From Cellvibrio sp. UBA7661 (lineage in GTDB: Bacteria > Pseudomonadota > Gammaproteobacteria > Pseudomonadales > Cellvibrionaceae): 64,000 nucleotides of DNA. Both the position numbers and the translations under genes were made by a program. The stretch spans positions 1 through 64,000 of the forward strand of contig DLHT01000003.1 of assembly GCA_002483365.1 (NCBI GenBank), read 5' to 3'. The notes beneath the pieces were generated by a model. That model saw nothing but the letters and a program-made list of their open reading frames with translations. It was not told the origin of the DNA and did not search any database. Of the stretch, positions 31,262 to 40,998 are shown piece after piece. The first letter of the stretch is position 1; every line of letters begins with the position of its first letter.

Positions 31262-34200
31262 ATGAAAGAGAACCCCTTTAAGACATCAATCAAAACGCCC
31301 CAGATCAGCCGTACCAGCGGCTTCCAGCGGTCATTGCTGGCGGCCGCTATCATGGCGTGTACACCGGTAGTATTCGCGCAATCAACCCCGACATCGGGCG
31401 CTTCTGCCAAGGCAAAAAACACTGACTCTGAGTCGGTTGAAGAACTGGTGGTAACCGGTCAGCGCCAGTCAATGGAAAGCGCGATAGAGATGAAACGCGC
31501 ATCGGACACAGTGGCTGACTCCATTGTTCTGGATGAGGCCGGTAAGGTGCCGAGTACGTCCCTGCTGGAGATTCTGGAACGCGCGCCAGGCATCACCATG
31601 AACCGCGTGCGCGCAGGTGCCGAAGGTTCGCCGGACGGCTTTGCGTTTGAGGGCTCGGGGGTTCAAATCCGCGGCCTGAACAAGACCAAGACCCTGATCA
31701 ATGGACGGGAAGTGTTCTCTGCCAATGGCGGCTCCGGCCTCAGCTGGGCAGATGTGGGCCCAGAACTGCTGAAAGCGGTCACAGTGTACAAGGCAAGCCG
31801 TGCCGACCTGATTGAAGGCGGCGTTTCCGGCACCGTGGACCTGCAGACCCGCATGCCGTTTGATTTCAATGGTTTCAAGGCCAATGCGGCAGTTTCCGGC
31901 AGCTATGGCGACTACTCCGAGGCTACTACCCCGGCGGCTTCTGCCATGGTTTCGAATCGTTTTGATACCGATTTCGGTGAGTTCGGGGTGCTGCTCGATC
32001 TGGCTTATTCGAAGATCGAATCCCATGACAGCAACATCATCGTCCCGCCTTATTACGCGACCCAATACGAAGGCGAGCGAGTCTATGTGCCGGGCGGCAT
32101 ACGCTACAGCCAGGATCAATTTGAGCGTATTCGCAATGGCTATTACGCTGCACTGCAGTGGGCACCGAACGACAATCTTGAGTTGTTCCATACCACGTTT
32201 ATCTCCGAGCGCGACAGCAACCGCGACAGCCAAATCCTGTCGGTAGAACCGGGCACACCCGTTGGCGTATTTGACGGCGCGGTGTTTGACGATGACATAT
32301 TCGTGAAAGGCGCCATCTCCAGCCCAAACCTGACCTCTGGCCTCAGTGTATCGCCCAACTCCAGTTTCACGCCTTCGTTCAGCCGCACGGCCGACCACAG
32401 CACCGGTTTCAAATACGACGGTGAAGGCTGGGACATGAGCGGTAGCTACCAGTACGTGAAAGCCGAATCGCGCTCTGGCAAGTACAGCCTTGGTAGCACC
32501 GTGATCCCGACAATCGGGCAGATCAATATGGATATGTCGGGCAAGCGGCCAGTGGTGAGTTTTGAAACGCCACTGTCAACCAACCCGGCAGACGCCGGAC
32601 TGTCCCGCATCAACTGGTTGGACACGTCCAATGAAGGCGAAGCACACGCCATTCAACTGGATGCCAATTTTGATATAGGCGATGGCTTCTTTAAAAAACT
32701 GGCTGTGGGTGGCCGCGCAGCAGCACGTGAAGAATCTGACAGCTTTGTTGGTACCTGGTGGTCGGCAACTGGCCGCGGCTGGAATGGTGTAACACGCCCC
32801 TTCGTAAGTACTGCACCCAAAGGCGATTTTGAACTGGAAGAATTTTCGAATTTCTTTAAAGGGGATATCCCCTCACTCGGTGGTGTTTGGGTGGGGACCC
32901 GTCAGGTTAACGACTACAACCAGTTCGACCGTGTATACGACACCTATCTGGCCTGCGGCCCTCAGCTCCAACACCAGTGCAGCAATCCGGATGCAACGAC
33001 TTATCTCTACAGCACACCTAACGGGCCACTGCGCAACCGCAACTTTGACCAGCGCCCATCCTTCTATGAGACGGAGCATGACACCCAATCAGCCTATGCG
33101 ATGGTGGGCTTTGTGAATGATAGCGATTCATGGTTCCTGAATTTCAGCGGTAATTTCGGGGTGCGCTGGGTGAATTACGACATTACCAGTCAGGGCAATT
33201 TCAACTTTAGTGGTGGCGCGCGCTACTACGCGAGCTTGGCCGATGCCCAGGCATCAGTGGAAGCCATGGGCGGTTTGGAAAATGTCGCCGCCTGGCAAGA
33301 GGCCAATGAGGGCGTGCAGCCGCCATTGACGCGCGAGAGTGTGGGTTACGAAAAAGACCGCATGGGCAGCTTCTCCAAGGATTATTTCCTGCCGTCGTTC
33401 AATATCAAGTTAGAACCGGCGGAAGGCTGGGTGATGCGCTACGCCTTGACCCAAACCCTGACTCCGCCGCGCTACCCGGATATCCGCGCGCAAGGTATTG
33501 CCGGTGTGCAAACCACCGAAAACCCGCTCAACGACGACTTGGCTGCGCTCAACCCGGGTGATGACGTATCGATTCCGGCGATTTTCTCCGGCTATACCAA
33601 TACCACCGGCAACCCCTTCCTGGAGCCGGAAATCGCGCTGAACCACGACCTCTCGTTCGAGTGGTACCCCAAAAAAGGTACCTCGATGACCTTGGCGTTG
33701 TTCCACAAGACCATCGATAACTACATCACTTTCAATAACTTCTCAGCACCGGCGAGCGACTTCTTCTCCGAAGGGGATTACCCGCAATCGGCACTGGCGG
33801 ATGGAACGGGCAGTAACTTCCTGGATGGTTCAGTCACTAGCCGTACCAACTTCAACGCAGATGAAGACACCATCATCCGTGGTTTTGAACTGGGCGGACG
33901 CACCTATTTCGATGCACTGCCGGGTTGGATGAGCGGCTTTGGTATTGAGATGAATGTCACCTATATCGACAATGAAGCTCCTGACGCTTTTGCCCAGGAC
34001 ATTAATGGCGATGAACTCAAGGTGCCGGTGATCGGACTGTCGGAGTGGGCCTACTCCACCACCCTGCTGTACGATTGGGATAGATTCAGTGCGCGTTTGG
34101 CCTGGAACTGGCGTGACCGTTATTTAACGACCACCAACGACTCAGGCACGACCAACGTCTATAACGATCCGTTTAACGGGCAGCAAATCCAGTTCGGTAT

Positions 34201-34405
34201 GCCGGTCTACGCGGCGGCCTCCGGTCGGCTGGATGGCAGCATCTCTTACCGTTTGACCGATAACGTCAACATCAAACTGGATGTGCAAAACATCACCGAC
34301 GAAGACCAGCGCACCGAGATGGAAATCCTGCAGGGGCGCTTTGTTGATCGCGCGGTGTTTGTGACTGACCGTCGTATTGGCTTGCACCTGGGCATTAACT
34401 TTTAA
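31262..34405 (+). CDS. Large TonB-dependent receptor beside flavin-dependent halogenases
   Basis: A receptor of about 1047 residues from the ATG at 31262 (an ATG at 31244 is also possible, with GGAGG 11 nt upstream). Signal sequence about 15-40 (LLAAAIMACTPVVFAQ), TonB box region VEELVVTGQRQS, plug (LLEILERAPGITMNRVRAG, GVQIRGLNKTKTLINGREVF, VYKASRADLIEGGVSGTVDLQT), then a long barrel ending RRIGLHLGINF. The size and GVxGTVDL-type plug are of the group used for oligosaccharide or organic nutrient uptake. Two halogenase genes follow after 91 bp and an upstream divergent TonB motor may power it. Ligand unknown. Confidence 0.88.
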   Translation: MKENPFKTSIKTPQISRTSGFQRSLLAAAIMACTPVVFAQSTPTSGASAKAKNTDSESVEELVVTGQRQSMESAIEMKRASDTVADSIVLDEAGKVPSTSLLEILERAPGITMNRVRAGAEGSPDGFAFEGSGVQIRGLNKTKTLINGREVFSANGGSGLSWADVGPELLKAVTVYKASRADLIEGGVSGTVDLQTRMPFDFNGFKANAAVSGSYGDYSEATTPAASAMVSNRFDTDFGEFGVLLDLAYSKIESHDSNIIVPPYYATQYEGERVYVPGGIRYSQDQFERIRNGYYAALQWAPNDNLELFHTTFISERDSNRDSQILSVEPGTPVGVFDGAVFDDDIFVKGAISSPNLTSGLSVSPNSSFTPSFSRTADHSTGFKYDGEGWDMSGSYQYVKAESRSGKYSLGSTVIPTIGQINMDMSGKRPVVSFETPLSTNPADAGLSRINWLDTSNEGEAHAIQLDANFDIGDGFFKKLAVGGRAAAREESDSFVGTWWSATGRGWNGVTRPFVSTAPKGDFELEEFSNFFKGDIPSLGGVWVGTRQVNDYNQFDRVYDTYLACGPQLQHQCSNPDATTYLYSTPNGPLRNRNFDQRPSFYETEHDTQSAYAMVGFVNDSDSWFLNFSGNFGVRWVNYDITSQGNFNFSGGARYYASLADAQASVEAMGGLENVAAWQEANEGVQPPLTRESVGYEKDRMGSFSKDYFLPSFNIKLEPAEGWVMRYALTQTLTPPRYPDIRAQGIAGVQTTENPLNDDLAALNPGDDVSIPAIFSGYTNTTGNPFLEPEIALNHDLSFEWYPKKGTSMTLALFHKTIDNYITFNNFSAPASDFFSEGDYPQSALADGTGSNFLDGSVTSRTNFNADEDTIIRGFELGGRTYFDALPGWMSGFGIEMNVTYIDNEAPDAFAQDINGDELKVPVIGLSEWAYSTTLLYDWDRFSARLAWNWRDRYLTTTNDSGTTNVYNDPFNGQQIQFGMPVYAAASGRLDGSISYRLTDNVNIKLDVQNITDEDQRTEMEILQGRFVDRAVFVTDRRIGLHLGINF

Positions 34406-34451
34406 CTGAGTACCAACTGTTAACCGAGCATTAGGGTTAACTGGGCACGGC

Positions 34452-34513
34452 AGAACGCTCTTGAGCAAACTTGAGCAGATAATAAGAGGCACATAAATGA
34501 GCAAGAGCGTTCT
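34452..34513 (+). promoter_or_regulatory. Inverted repeat enclosing the first halogenase start
   Basis: AGAACGCTCTTG (34452-34463) is the perfect complement of CAAGAGCGTTCT (34502-34513). The loop holds AGAGG and the ATG (34497); the second arm is codons 2-6. In RNA this forms a hairpin over the translation start. Confidence 0.7.
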
Positions 34514-36050
34514 GATTGTTGGAGGAGGAACCGCCGGTTGGATCTGCGCCGCCTATATGGCGCGGATGCTGGCGGCGGACACTCCCGGCGGCGTGACCAT
34601 TACGCTGGTCGAGTCTGACGAAATCGGTATCCTCGGCGTTGGCGAGGGTACCTTCCCGATTATCCGTAAGACCATGAGTCGCATCGGCCTCGATGAAAGC
34701 GCGCTGATTCGGGAAGCCGATGCCACCTTTAAACAAGGCATCAGGTTCAATAACTGGAGGAAAAATCCAGCCGACGAACCCCATGACACCTATTTCCATC
34801 CCTTCCAGGTCGCGTCACAACATACCGACATGGACCTTCTTCCCTATTGGTTGCTCGGTGTGGCCGGGGATGTTCCCTGGGCCGAAGCCTGTACCGTACA
34901 AGAGCGGGTGGTGGACGCCAAACTGGCACCCAAGCTGATTACCCACCCCAATTACAACGCGCCGCTGAACTACGCCTATCACTTTGATGCGGGAAAACTG
35001 GCGCAAGTGGTATGCCGTCAGGCCATGGCGATGGGCGTGAAGCGGCTGATCGATACCATCGACGATGTGAAGGTCGATGAAAGCGGCATCGCCTCAGTAC
35101 AGGGGCGCACCCACGGCGAACTCAAGGCCGATCTGTACATCGATTGCACCGGGTTCCGCGCGCGGCTGATCGGCGAAGCGCTGGGCTCGGAATTTACCTC
35201 CTATAAAGATCAATTATTCTGCAACCGCGCGGTGGCCATGCAGGTGCCCTATGATCGGCCCGATGCGCCCATTCCCTCCTGCACCTATACCAGCGCGCAA
35301 GACGCAGGCTGGATTTGGGATATCGGCCTGCATAACCGCCGCGGAGTCGGCTATGTCTACGCGTCTAATTACTGTAGTGACGATGAAGCACTGGCCACCT
35401 TGAAACGCTACATAGGCCCTGCTGCCGATACTCTTCAACACCGGAAACTGGCCTTTGAAGCCGGGTTTCGCAAAACCCAATGGCACAAAAACTGTATCGG
35501 CGTTGGGCTATCGGTGGGTTTTATCGAGCCGCTGGAAGCCACCGGCATCAGTTTTGCCGAGGTTGCCGCACTTATGCTGTGCAACCTGTTTCCCTGGTCG
35601 GGCGATTACGAGCGCTCGGCCCAACAATTCAACCAGGCCATGACCAAACGTTTTGAGCATGTGATCGACTTTATCAAGCTGCACTACTATTTGAGCGAGC
35701 GCACCGATACCGCGTTTTGGCGCGACAATCGCGCGCCCTCTTCGGCCTCCGATTATCTGAAAGGCAAGCTGGAGCAATGGCGCCACCGGCCGCCATCCTT
35801 TCTCGACATTGATGCCAGCCATGACATTTTTGATGAAAACAGTTGGCAGTACATCCTTTACGGTATGGGTTTCAAGACCGACATCAGCGCCCGCGCTGGC
35901 GCGTTGCGCTTTTATGACGACGCCAAACGGGAGTTCGAGAGCATTCGTCAGCAGAGCAACAAGGCGATGACCGCTGTACCGAGCCACCGCGACTTGATCA
36001 ATGAGGTGGTGGCAAGAGGGTTCCGTAACGCATCCGGCGGGCAGCGATGA
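34497..36050 (+). CDS. Flavin-dependent halogenase (tryptophan-halogenase family), first
   Basis: A 517-residue FADH2-dependent halogenase-like protein. FAD-binding GGGTAGW (residues 8-14) and E40-type acid (TLVESDEIGILGVGE), the active-site Lys in TFKQGIRFNNW (about 81), an IDCTGFRARL strand and GLSVGFIEPLEATGIS. The usual halogenase WxWxIP motif reads WIWDIG (about 279-284), so Pro is replaced. Halogenation of an unknown aromatic is possible; loss of activity is also possible. It follows a TonB receptor and overlaps the next halogenase by 4 bp. The flavin reductase is not nearby. Confidence 0.85.
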   Translation: MSKSVLIVGGGTAGWICAAYMARMLAADTPGGVTITLVESDEIGILGVGEGTFPIIRKTMSRIGLDESALIREADATFKQGIRFNNWRKNPADEPHDTYFHPFQVASQHTDMDLLPYWLLGVAGDVPWAEACTVQERVVDAKLAPKLITHPNYNAPLNYAYHFDAGKLAQVVCRQAMAMGVKRLIDTIDDVKVDESGIASVQGRTHGELKADLYIDCTGFRARLIGEALGSEFTSYKDQLFCNRAVAMQVPYDRPDAPIPSCTYTSAQDAGWIWDIGLHNRRGVGYVYASNYCSDDEALATLKRYIGPAADTLQHRKLAFEAGFRKTQWHKNCIGVGLSVGFIEPLEATGISFAEVAALMLCNLFPWSGDYERSAQQFNQAMTKRFEHVIDFIKLHYYLSERTDTAFWRDNRAPSSASDYLKGKLEQWRHRPPSFLDIDASHDIFDENSWQYILYGMGFKTDISARAGALRFYDDAKREFESIRQQSNKAMTAVPSHRDLINEVVARGFRNASGGQR

Positions 36051-37570
36051 AACCAGTGAACAATATCGTCATTGTGGGCGGCGGCACCTCCGGCTGGATG
36101 TGCGCGGCCGCGATTGCGCGCATGGCGCCGCCCCATGCGTCCATCACGCTGGTGGAATCCGAGGCGATAGGGGTGATCGGCGTTGGCGAAGCAACCATCC
36201 CGCCATTACTGGAATTCAACCAATTTCTCGGGCTGGACGAGCACGAGGTACTGCGCGAATGTCACGGCACTTATAAGCTCGGCATCGAATTTGTTGACTG
36301 GCTCGATCTTGGCAAACGCTATTTCCATCCTTTTGGCTTTTATGGGCGCGATACCCCGGAATTTGCCTTTCACCAGCTGTGGCTGCGTTTGCGAGAACTC
36401 TCAGAAACAGGCAAAGCACCGTCCGAACTGGCGGGCGATATCAACGACTACAACCTCTGCGCCATGGCCGCCCGCCTCGGGCGCTTCGCCCAACCGCAGG
36501 GCGGCAGCGATGCGATTTTGTCTACCCTGCGTCACGCCTACCATTTTGACTCCATGCGCTACGGTCAGCTGCTGCGCCGCTACGCCGAGCAGCGCGGCGT
36601 TCGTCGGGTGGAGGGTTTGGTCGAGAGCATTCAACAAGATCCCAATAACGGCATGATCGAGTCAGTGACATTGGCCAACAGTCAGGTGCTGGCCGGTGAA
36701 TTGTTTATCGACTGCAGCGGTTTTAAGTCACTGCTGATTGAAGGCGCGATGAACAGCGAGTTTGTCGATTGGAACCACTACCTACCCTGCGACCGGGCGC
36801 TCGCCCTTTCCACGACCGGAACAGGCGCACCAGATCCATTCACCCGCGCCACGGCAGACAATGCTGGCTGGCGCTGGCGCATCCCCCTGCAAACCCGCAT
36901 GGGCAATGGGTATGTCTATTCAAGTGCATTTGCCGATGAAGATGACGTGCACCGGGCACTGCTTGCCGGCGCCGATGGTGAAGCACTGGGCGACCCGCGA
37001 CCACTGCGTTTCCGCACCGGCCACCGCCGCCTCTTTTGGGAGAAAAACTGCATCGCCATAGGTCTCGCCGGTGGTTTTATCGAACCACTGGAGTCCACCA
37101 GTATCCATTTAACGCAAATTGGCATTCAGCGGCTTATTAACCTCTGGCCGGGGCGCGGCATCAATACGGCGGAGATTGCGCACTACAACCGGATAATGAC
37201 CGCCGATTACGAGCGACTCAGGGATTTTATCGTGCTGCACTACAGCGCCACCCAGCGCCGGGATACCGAATTTTGGCGCTATGTGGGCAATATGGAGCTT
37301 CCGGATACTTTGGCGTCCAAACTGGAGATTTTTCGCGGCAGCGGCCGCGTTATTGCCGCGCCAGATGATTTATTCACACCCCACAGCTGGCTGGCGGTCA
37401 TGCTCGGGCAAGGTATCAACCCCACCCATTACGACGCACTGGTGGATCGTGTACCCGAGACTGCGCTTATTCAAAACATGCGGCACTTAAAAGAAGCCAT
37501 CGCCAAAACAGCGGCTGTGTTGCCGCGCCATGAGGACTATCTCACGCGCCACTGTACCGCCAATACCTGA
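36047..37570 (+). CDS. Flavin-dependent halogenase (tryptophan-halogenase family), second
   Basis: A 507-residue paralogue. GGGTSGW, the Lys in TYKLGIEFVDW (about 80), a full WRWRIP motif (about 272-277), FIDCSGFKSLL, and GLAGGFIEPLESTSIHL with the catalytic Glu. All known catalytic positions are present. It shares the operon with the first halogenase (ATGA overlap) and probably acts with it on the same substrate pool. The substrate is not deducible; tryptophan-halogenase homologues next to TonB receptors can act on indoles or other aromatics. Confidence 0.88.
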   Translation: MKPVNNIVIVGGGTSGWMCAAAIARMAPPHASITLVESEAIGVIGVGEATIPPLLEFNQFLGLDEHEVLRECHGTYKLGIEFVDWLDLGKRYFHPFGFYGRDTPEFAFHQLWLRLRELSETGKAPSELAGDINDYNLCAMAARLGRFAQPQGGSDAILSTLRHAYHFDSMRYGQLLRRYAEQRGVRRVEGLVESIQQDPNNGMIESVTLANSQVLAGELFIDCSGFKSLLIEGAMNSEFVDWNHYLPCDRALALSTTGTGAPDPFTRATADNAGWRWRIPLQTRMGNGYVYSSAFADEDDVHRALLAGADGEALGDPRPLRFRTGHRRLFWEKNCIAIGLAGGFIEPLESTSIHLTQIGIQRLINLWPGRGINTAEIAHYNRIMTADYERLRDFIVLHYSATQRRDTEFWRYVGNMELPDTLASKLEIFRGSGRVIAAPDDLFTPHSWLAVMLGQGINPTHYDALVDRVPETALIQNMRHLKEAIAKTAAVLPRHEDYLTRHCTANT

Positions 37571-37621
37571 CGGCGACTGAGGATCTACTGCGATTACTAC
37601 CCCTTTTCAACCTCATCCCTC

Positions 37622-37627
37622 TATAAT
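37622..37627 (+). promoter_or_regulatory. Candidate -10 box of leuS
   Basis: A perfect TATAAT lies 49 nt upstream of the leuS ATG, in the 105-bp gap after the halogenases. The -35 region is weak, so the call rests on the hexamer. Confidence 0.45.
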
Positions 37628-37675
37628 CATCGCCTTTCTCACATTCCCATTTTCAGTAATAGGCCGTACACGTCC

Positions 37676-40270
37676 ATGCAAGAACAATACAACCCCGCCG
37701 AAGTCGAAGCACAAGCACAGCAATACTGGGAAGCCAACAACAGCTTCAAAGTGGTTGAAGACACCAGCAAGGAAAAATTCTATTGCCTGGCGATGTTCCC
37801 CTACCCCAGCGGCAAACTGCACATGGGCCATGTGCGCAACTACACCATTACTGATGTGATCGCCCGCTACCAACGTATGCAGGGCAAAAACGTATTGCAC
37901 CCCATGGGCTGGGACGCGTTCGGCCTGCCCGCCGAAAATGCCGCGCTCAAGCACAATACCGCACCGGCCAAGTGGACCTATTCCAATACCGACCACATGC
38001 GCAGCCAACTCAAGCAATTGGGCTTCGGTTTTGACTGGTCGCGCGAGCTCACCACCTGCACCCCCGAATACTACAAATGGGAACAGTGGTTCTTTACCCG
38101 TTTGTACGAGAAAGGCTTGGTGTACAAAAAAATGTCCACCGTGAACTGGGACCCAATCGACCAAACCGTATTGGCGAATGAGCAGGTGATCGACGGTCGC
38201 GGTTGGCGCTCCGGCGCATTGGTTGAACGCAAAGAAATTCCGCAGTGGTTTATCAAAATCACCGACTACGCCGAAGAATTGCTGAACGATCTGGACAAGC
38301 TGCCCAACTGGCCAGAGCAAGTAAAAACCATGCAGCGCAACTGGATCGGCAAAAGCCGCGGTCTGGAAATGCGTTTTGATCTGGCATCTGCTGTAGGCGA
38401 ATTCACCAGCTTCGATATCTACACTACGCGCCCGGACACCCTCATGGGGGTGACTTATGTAAGCCTCGCCGCTGAGCATCCTATTTCCAAATTTTTAGCC
38501 CAGAGCAATCCGGCGCTCGCGCAATTTATTGCAGATTGCAAAGTGCAATCCGTCGCCGAAGCCGATATTGCGACTATGGAAAAGAAAGGCATGGATACCG
38601 GCATTAAAGCGCTGCACCCCATCACCGGTGAACCGGTTGCGGTGTGGGTCGCCAACTATGTGCTGATGGATTACGGTTCAGGTGCAGTGATGGCAGTTCC
38701 TGCCCACGATCAACGCGATTACGAATTTGCGCAGAAATACAATTTGGGAATTACTCAAGTGATCGCGCCCGCCAATGGCGAAGCAATCGACTTGAGCAAA
38801 GCCGCTTTCACCGAAAAAGGCGTGCTGGTTAATTCCGGTGAGTACGATGGACTCGACTTTAACGCCGCGTTTGATTCCATCGCCAGCACCCTGGAAATGG
38901 CAGGCAAAGGCCGCGTAAAAACCAATTACCGTTTGCGCGACTGGGGTGTATCCCGCCAGCGTTACTGGGGCGCACCTATCCCTATGTTTAACCTGCCTGA
39001 AGGCGGTGAAATTCCGGTTCCTGCGCACAAGTTGCCCGTGTTACTTCCGGAAGATGTGGTGATGAACGGCGTGCAATCGCCCATCAAAGCCGATCCGGAA
39101 TGGAAAAAAGACGAATTAAATGGCCAATACGTTGAGCGCGAAACCGATACCTTCGATACCTTCATGGAATCCAGCTGGTACTACGCACGCTACACCTGCC
39201 CGAATTTTACCGATGGCATGATCAACAAAGCCGCGGCCGATTACTGGTTGCCGGTGGATCAGTATGTGGGCGGTATCGAACACGCGATTTTGCATTTGCT
39301 CTACTCGCGTTTCTTCCACAAATTAATGCGTGATGAAGGCCTCGTCAGTGGCGATGAACCCTTCGAGCGTCTGCTCTGCCAGGGCATGGTAAATGCCGAA
39401 TCTTTCTTCACCAAAAGCGAAGGTAAAGAGAACTGGATCGAACCGGAAAATGTGGTTATCGAGCGCGATGACAAAGGCCGCTTTATTTCCGCCAAACACA
39501 AAACCACCGGCGAGCCAGTGGAATTTGGCGGCGTGATCAAAATGTCCAAATCCAAATCCAATGGCGTTGATCCGGAAAGCGTAATCAGCCAATACGGCGC
39601 CGACACCGTCCGCTTATTCACCATGTTCGCTGCTCCGCCAGAGCAAAGCCTGGAGTGGAGCGATTCCGGTGTAGAAGGTGCGAGCCGTTTCTTGCGTCGT
39701 TTGTGGAAGGCTGTTGAAGGTCACATCAATGCAGGTACACCCGGCAAGCTTGACGCAGAAAACCTGCCACAAGCACAGAAAGATTTGCGCAGAAAAACCC
39801 ACGAGACCATCCAAAAAGTCAGCGACGATTACGGCCGTCGCCAAACCTTCAACACCGCTATCGCTGCGGTGATGGAATTGTTGAATGAAACCAGCAAACT
39901 CGCTGACCGCGCCAACCCGCAAGGTTTGGCGGTAGAACGCGAAGCACTGGAAGCGGCGATTTTATTACTCGCTCCGATTGTCCCGCACATCACTCATGCG
40001 CTCTGGTCAGAACTGGGCAACAAAGAAATTCCGTTGAACCAACCCTGGCCAACTCTGGATGAAAGCGCACTGACTCGCTCCACCGTAGAAGTGGTTGTGC
40101 AAGTAAACGGCAAGTTGCGCGGTAAGCTGGATGTCGCCGTTGATGTACCCAAAGAGCAACTCGAAGCTGAAGCACTTGCACAAGAAAATGTGCAGCGTTT
40201 CCTCGAAGGCGTAACCGTGCGCAAGGTAATTGTGATCCCTAATAAATTGGTCAACATTGTTGCTAATTAA
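37676..40270 (+). CDS. leuS: Leucyl-tRNA synthetase
   Basis: An 864-residue class-I synthetase that charges tRNA-Leu. HIGH is present as HMGH (KLHMGHVRNYTI, about 54-57); KMSKS is KMSKSKSNG (about 623-627). The CP1 editing domain (about 220-415; TRPDTLMGVTYVSLAAEH) has the T-rich editing motif, and the C-terminal domain ends RKVIVIPNKLVNIVAN. Length matches the family. It leads leuS-lptE-holA, a conserved order in gammaproteobacteria. Confidence 0.98.
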   Translation: MQEQYNPAEVEAQAQQYWEANNSFKVVEDTSKEKFYCLAMFPYPSGKLHMGHVRNYTITDVIARYQRMQGKNVLHPMGWDAFGLPAENAALKHNTAPAKWTYSNTDHMRSQLKQLGFGFDWSRELTTCTPEYYKWEQWFFTRLYEKGLVYKKMSTVNWDPIDQTVLANEQVIDGRGWRSGALVERKEIPQWFIKITDYAEELLNDLDKLPNWPEQVKTMQRNWIGKSRGLEMRFDLASAVGEFTSFDIYTTRPDTLMGVTYVSLAAEHPISKFLAQSNPALAQFIADCKVQSVAEADIATMEKKGMDTGIKALHPITGEPVAVWVANYVLMDYGSGAVMAVPAHDQRDYEFAQKYNLGITQVIAPANGEAIDLSKAAFTEKGVLVNSGEYDGLDFNAAFDSIASTLEMAGKGRVKTNYRLRDWGVSRQRYWGAPIPMFNLPEGGEIPVPAHKLPVLLPEDVVMNGVQSPIKADPEWKKDELNGQYVERETDTFDTFMESSWYYARYTCPNFTDGMINKAAADYWLPVDQYVGGIEHAILHLLYSRFFHKLMRDEGLVSGDEPFERLLCQGMVNAESFFTKSEGKENWIEPENVVIERDDKGRFISAKHKTTGEPVEFGGVIKMSKSKSNGVDPESVISQYGADTVRLFTMFAAPPEQSLEWSDSGVEGASRFLRRLWKAVEGHINAGTPGKLDAENLPQAQKDLRRKTHETIQKVSDDYGRRQTFNTAIAAVMELLNETSKLADRANPQGLAVEREALEAAILLLAPIVPHITHALWSELGNKEIPLNQPWPTLDESALTRSTVEVVVQVNGKLRGKLDVAVDVPKEQLEAEALAQENVQRFLEGVTVRKVIVIPNKLVNIVAN

Positions 40271-40274
40271 AAGC

Positions 40275-40405
40275 AAATCCCCCTAGCCCCTTTTTCAACG
40301 GGGGAATTTTGGTGCACAGAATCACCAAAAGATTTAATGAGCAGGATGCGAGATTCAACAGGGAGTTTGCCCCTCCCTTTGAAAAAGGGAGGCTGGGAGG
40401 GATTT
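40275..40405. repeat. Short interspersed repeat with inverted ends (MITE/REP-like)
   Basis: The left end AAATCCCCCTAGCCCC and TTTTTCAACGGGGGAA and the right end CCCTCCCTTTGAAAAAGGGAGG...GGGAGGGATTT form nested inverted repeats about 131 bp apart. The element is placed between leuS and lptE and is similar to intergenic repeats known in many proteobacteria. It carries no ORF. Confidence 0.7.
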
Positions 40406-40421
40406 ACAATACAGGTCTGTT

Positions 40422-40997
40422 ATGAAAAAAATTATTGCCGGTTTATTAATTCTTTCTCTCTCCGCGTGCGGCTGGCATTTGCGCGGCTCTGCTGTGGGTG
40501 GCGATAAACTGGCAATGACCGCACCACTGGATCTCGCTGTCATCGCCACCGACGATCACAGTCCGCTGATCAACAGCCTGCGCCAATTATTTCCTGCCTA
40601 CAAAATCAGTGAACTGACAGCGCCTATTAATTCATCAGTTACTAACCCATCACCCACAAATACACCGCTTACATTGCATATAGAGCGGGAAGTAATGGAC
40701 AAACGCACAGCAGGTGTCGGTAGCGACGCCCTGACGAGCGCCTATGAAATTATTCTCAGCGTAGATTATCGCGTAAGCAATGCCCAGGGCATTCTGACAC
40801 CGCGCAACACCAGCGCACGCATCTCGCGCACCTACAATTACAACGTGAATAACGCCAATGGCGCAGCACAGGAAGAAGAGTTGATACTGCGTGAAATGCG
40901 CCGCGAATTGGCTAGCAGTATTTTGCGCCGGGTAAAAAATATCAGCGCAAATCCCGCTCCTGTTCCAACGCCCTCTGCCCCCGTTGCGACAGAATAA
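40422..40997 (+). CDS. lptE: LPS-assembly lipoprotein LptE
   Basis: A 191-residue outer-membrane lipoprotein with a lipobox LSACGWHLRG (Cys about 16). The GWHLRG start of the mature protein and the late strand (YRVSNAQGILTPRN, SRTYNYNVNNANG) match LptE, the plug of the LptD LPS translocon. It follows leuS and precedes holA, the conserved order. The start is the ATG before KKIIAGLL. Confidence 0.93.
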   Translation: MKKIIAGLLILSLSACGWHLRGSAVGGDKLAMTAPLDLAVIATDDHSPLINSLRQLFPAYKISELTAPINSSVTNPSPTNTPLTLHIEREVMDKRTAGVGSDALTSAYEIILSVDYRVSNAQGILTPRNTSARISRTYNYNVNNANGAAQEEELILREMRRELASSILRRVKNISANPAPVPTPSAPVATE

Positions 40998-40998
40998 A

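Noticed and set aside
31469..32398. Long open frame (309 codons) opposite the receptor gene
   Set aside because: It is antisense to a well-supported TonB-dependent receptor and has no recognisable protein features; GC-rich codon bias creates such frames.
37613..38479. Long open frame opposite leuS (288 codons)
   Set aside because: It is antisense to leuS, with no domain and no ribosome-binding site.
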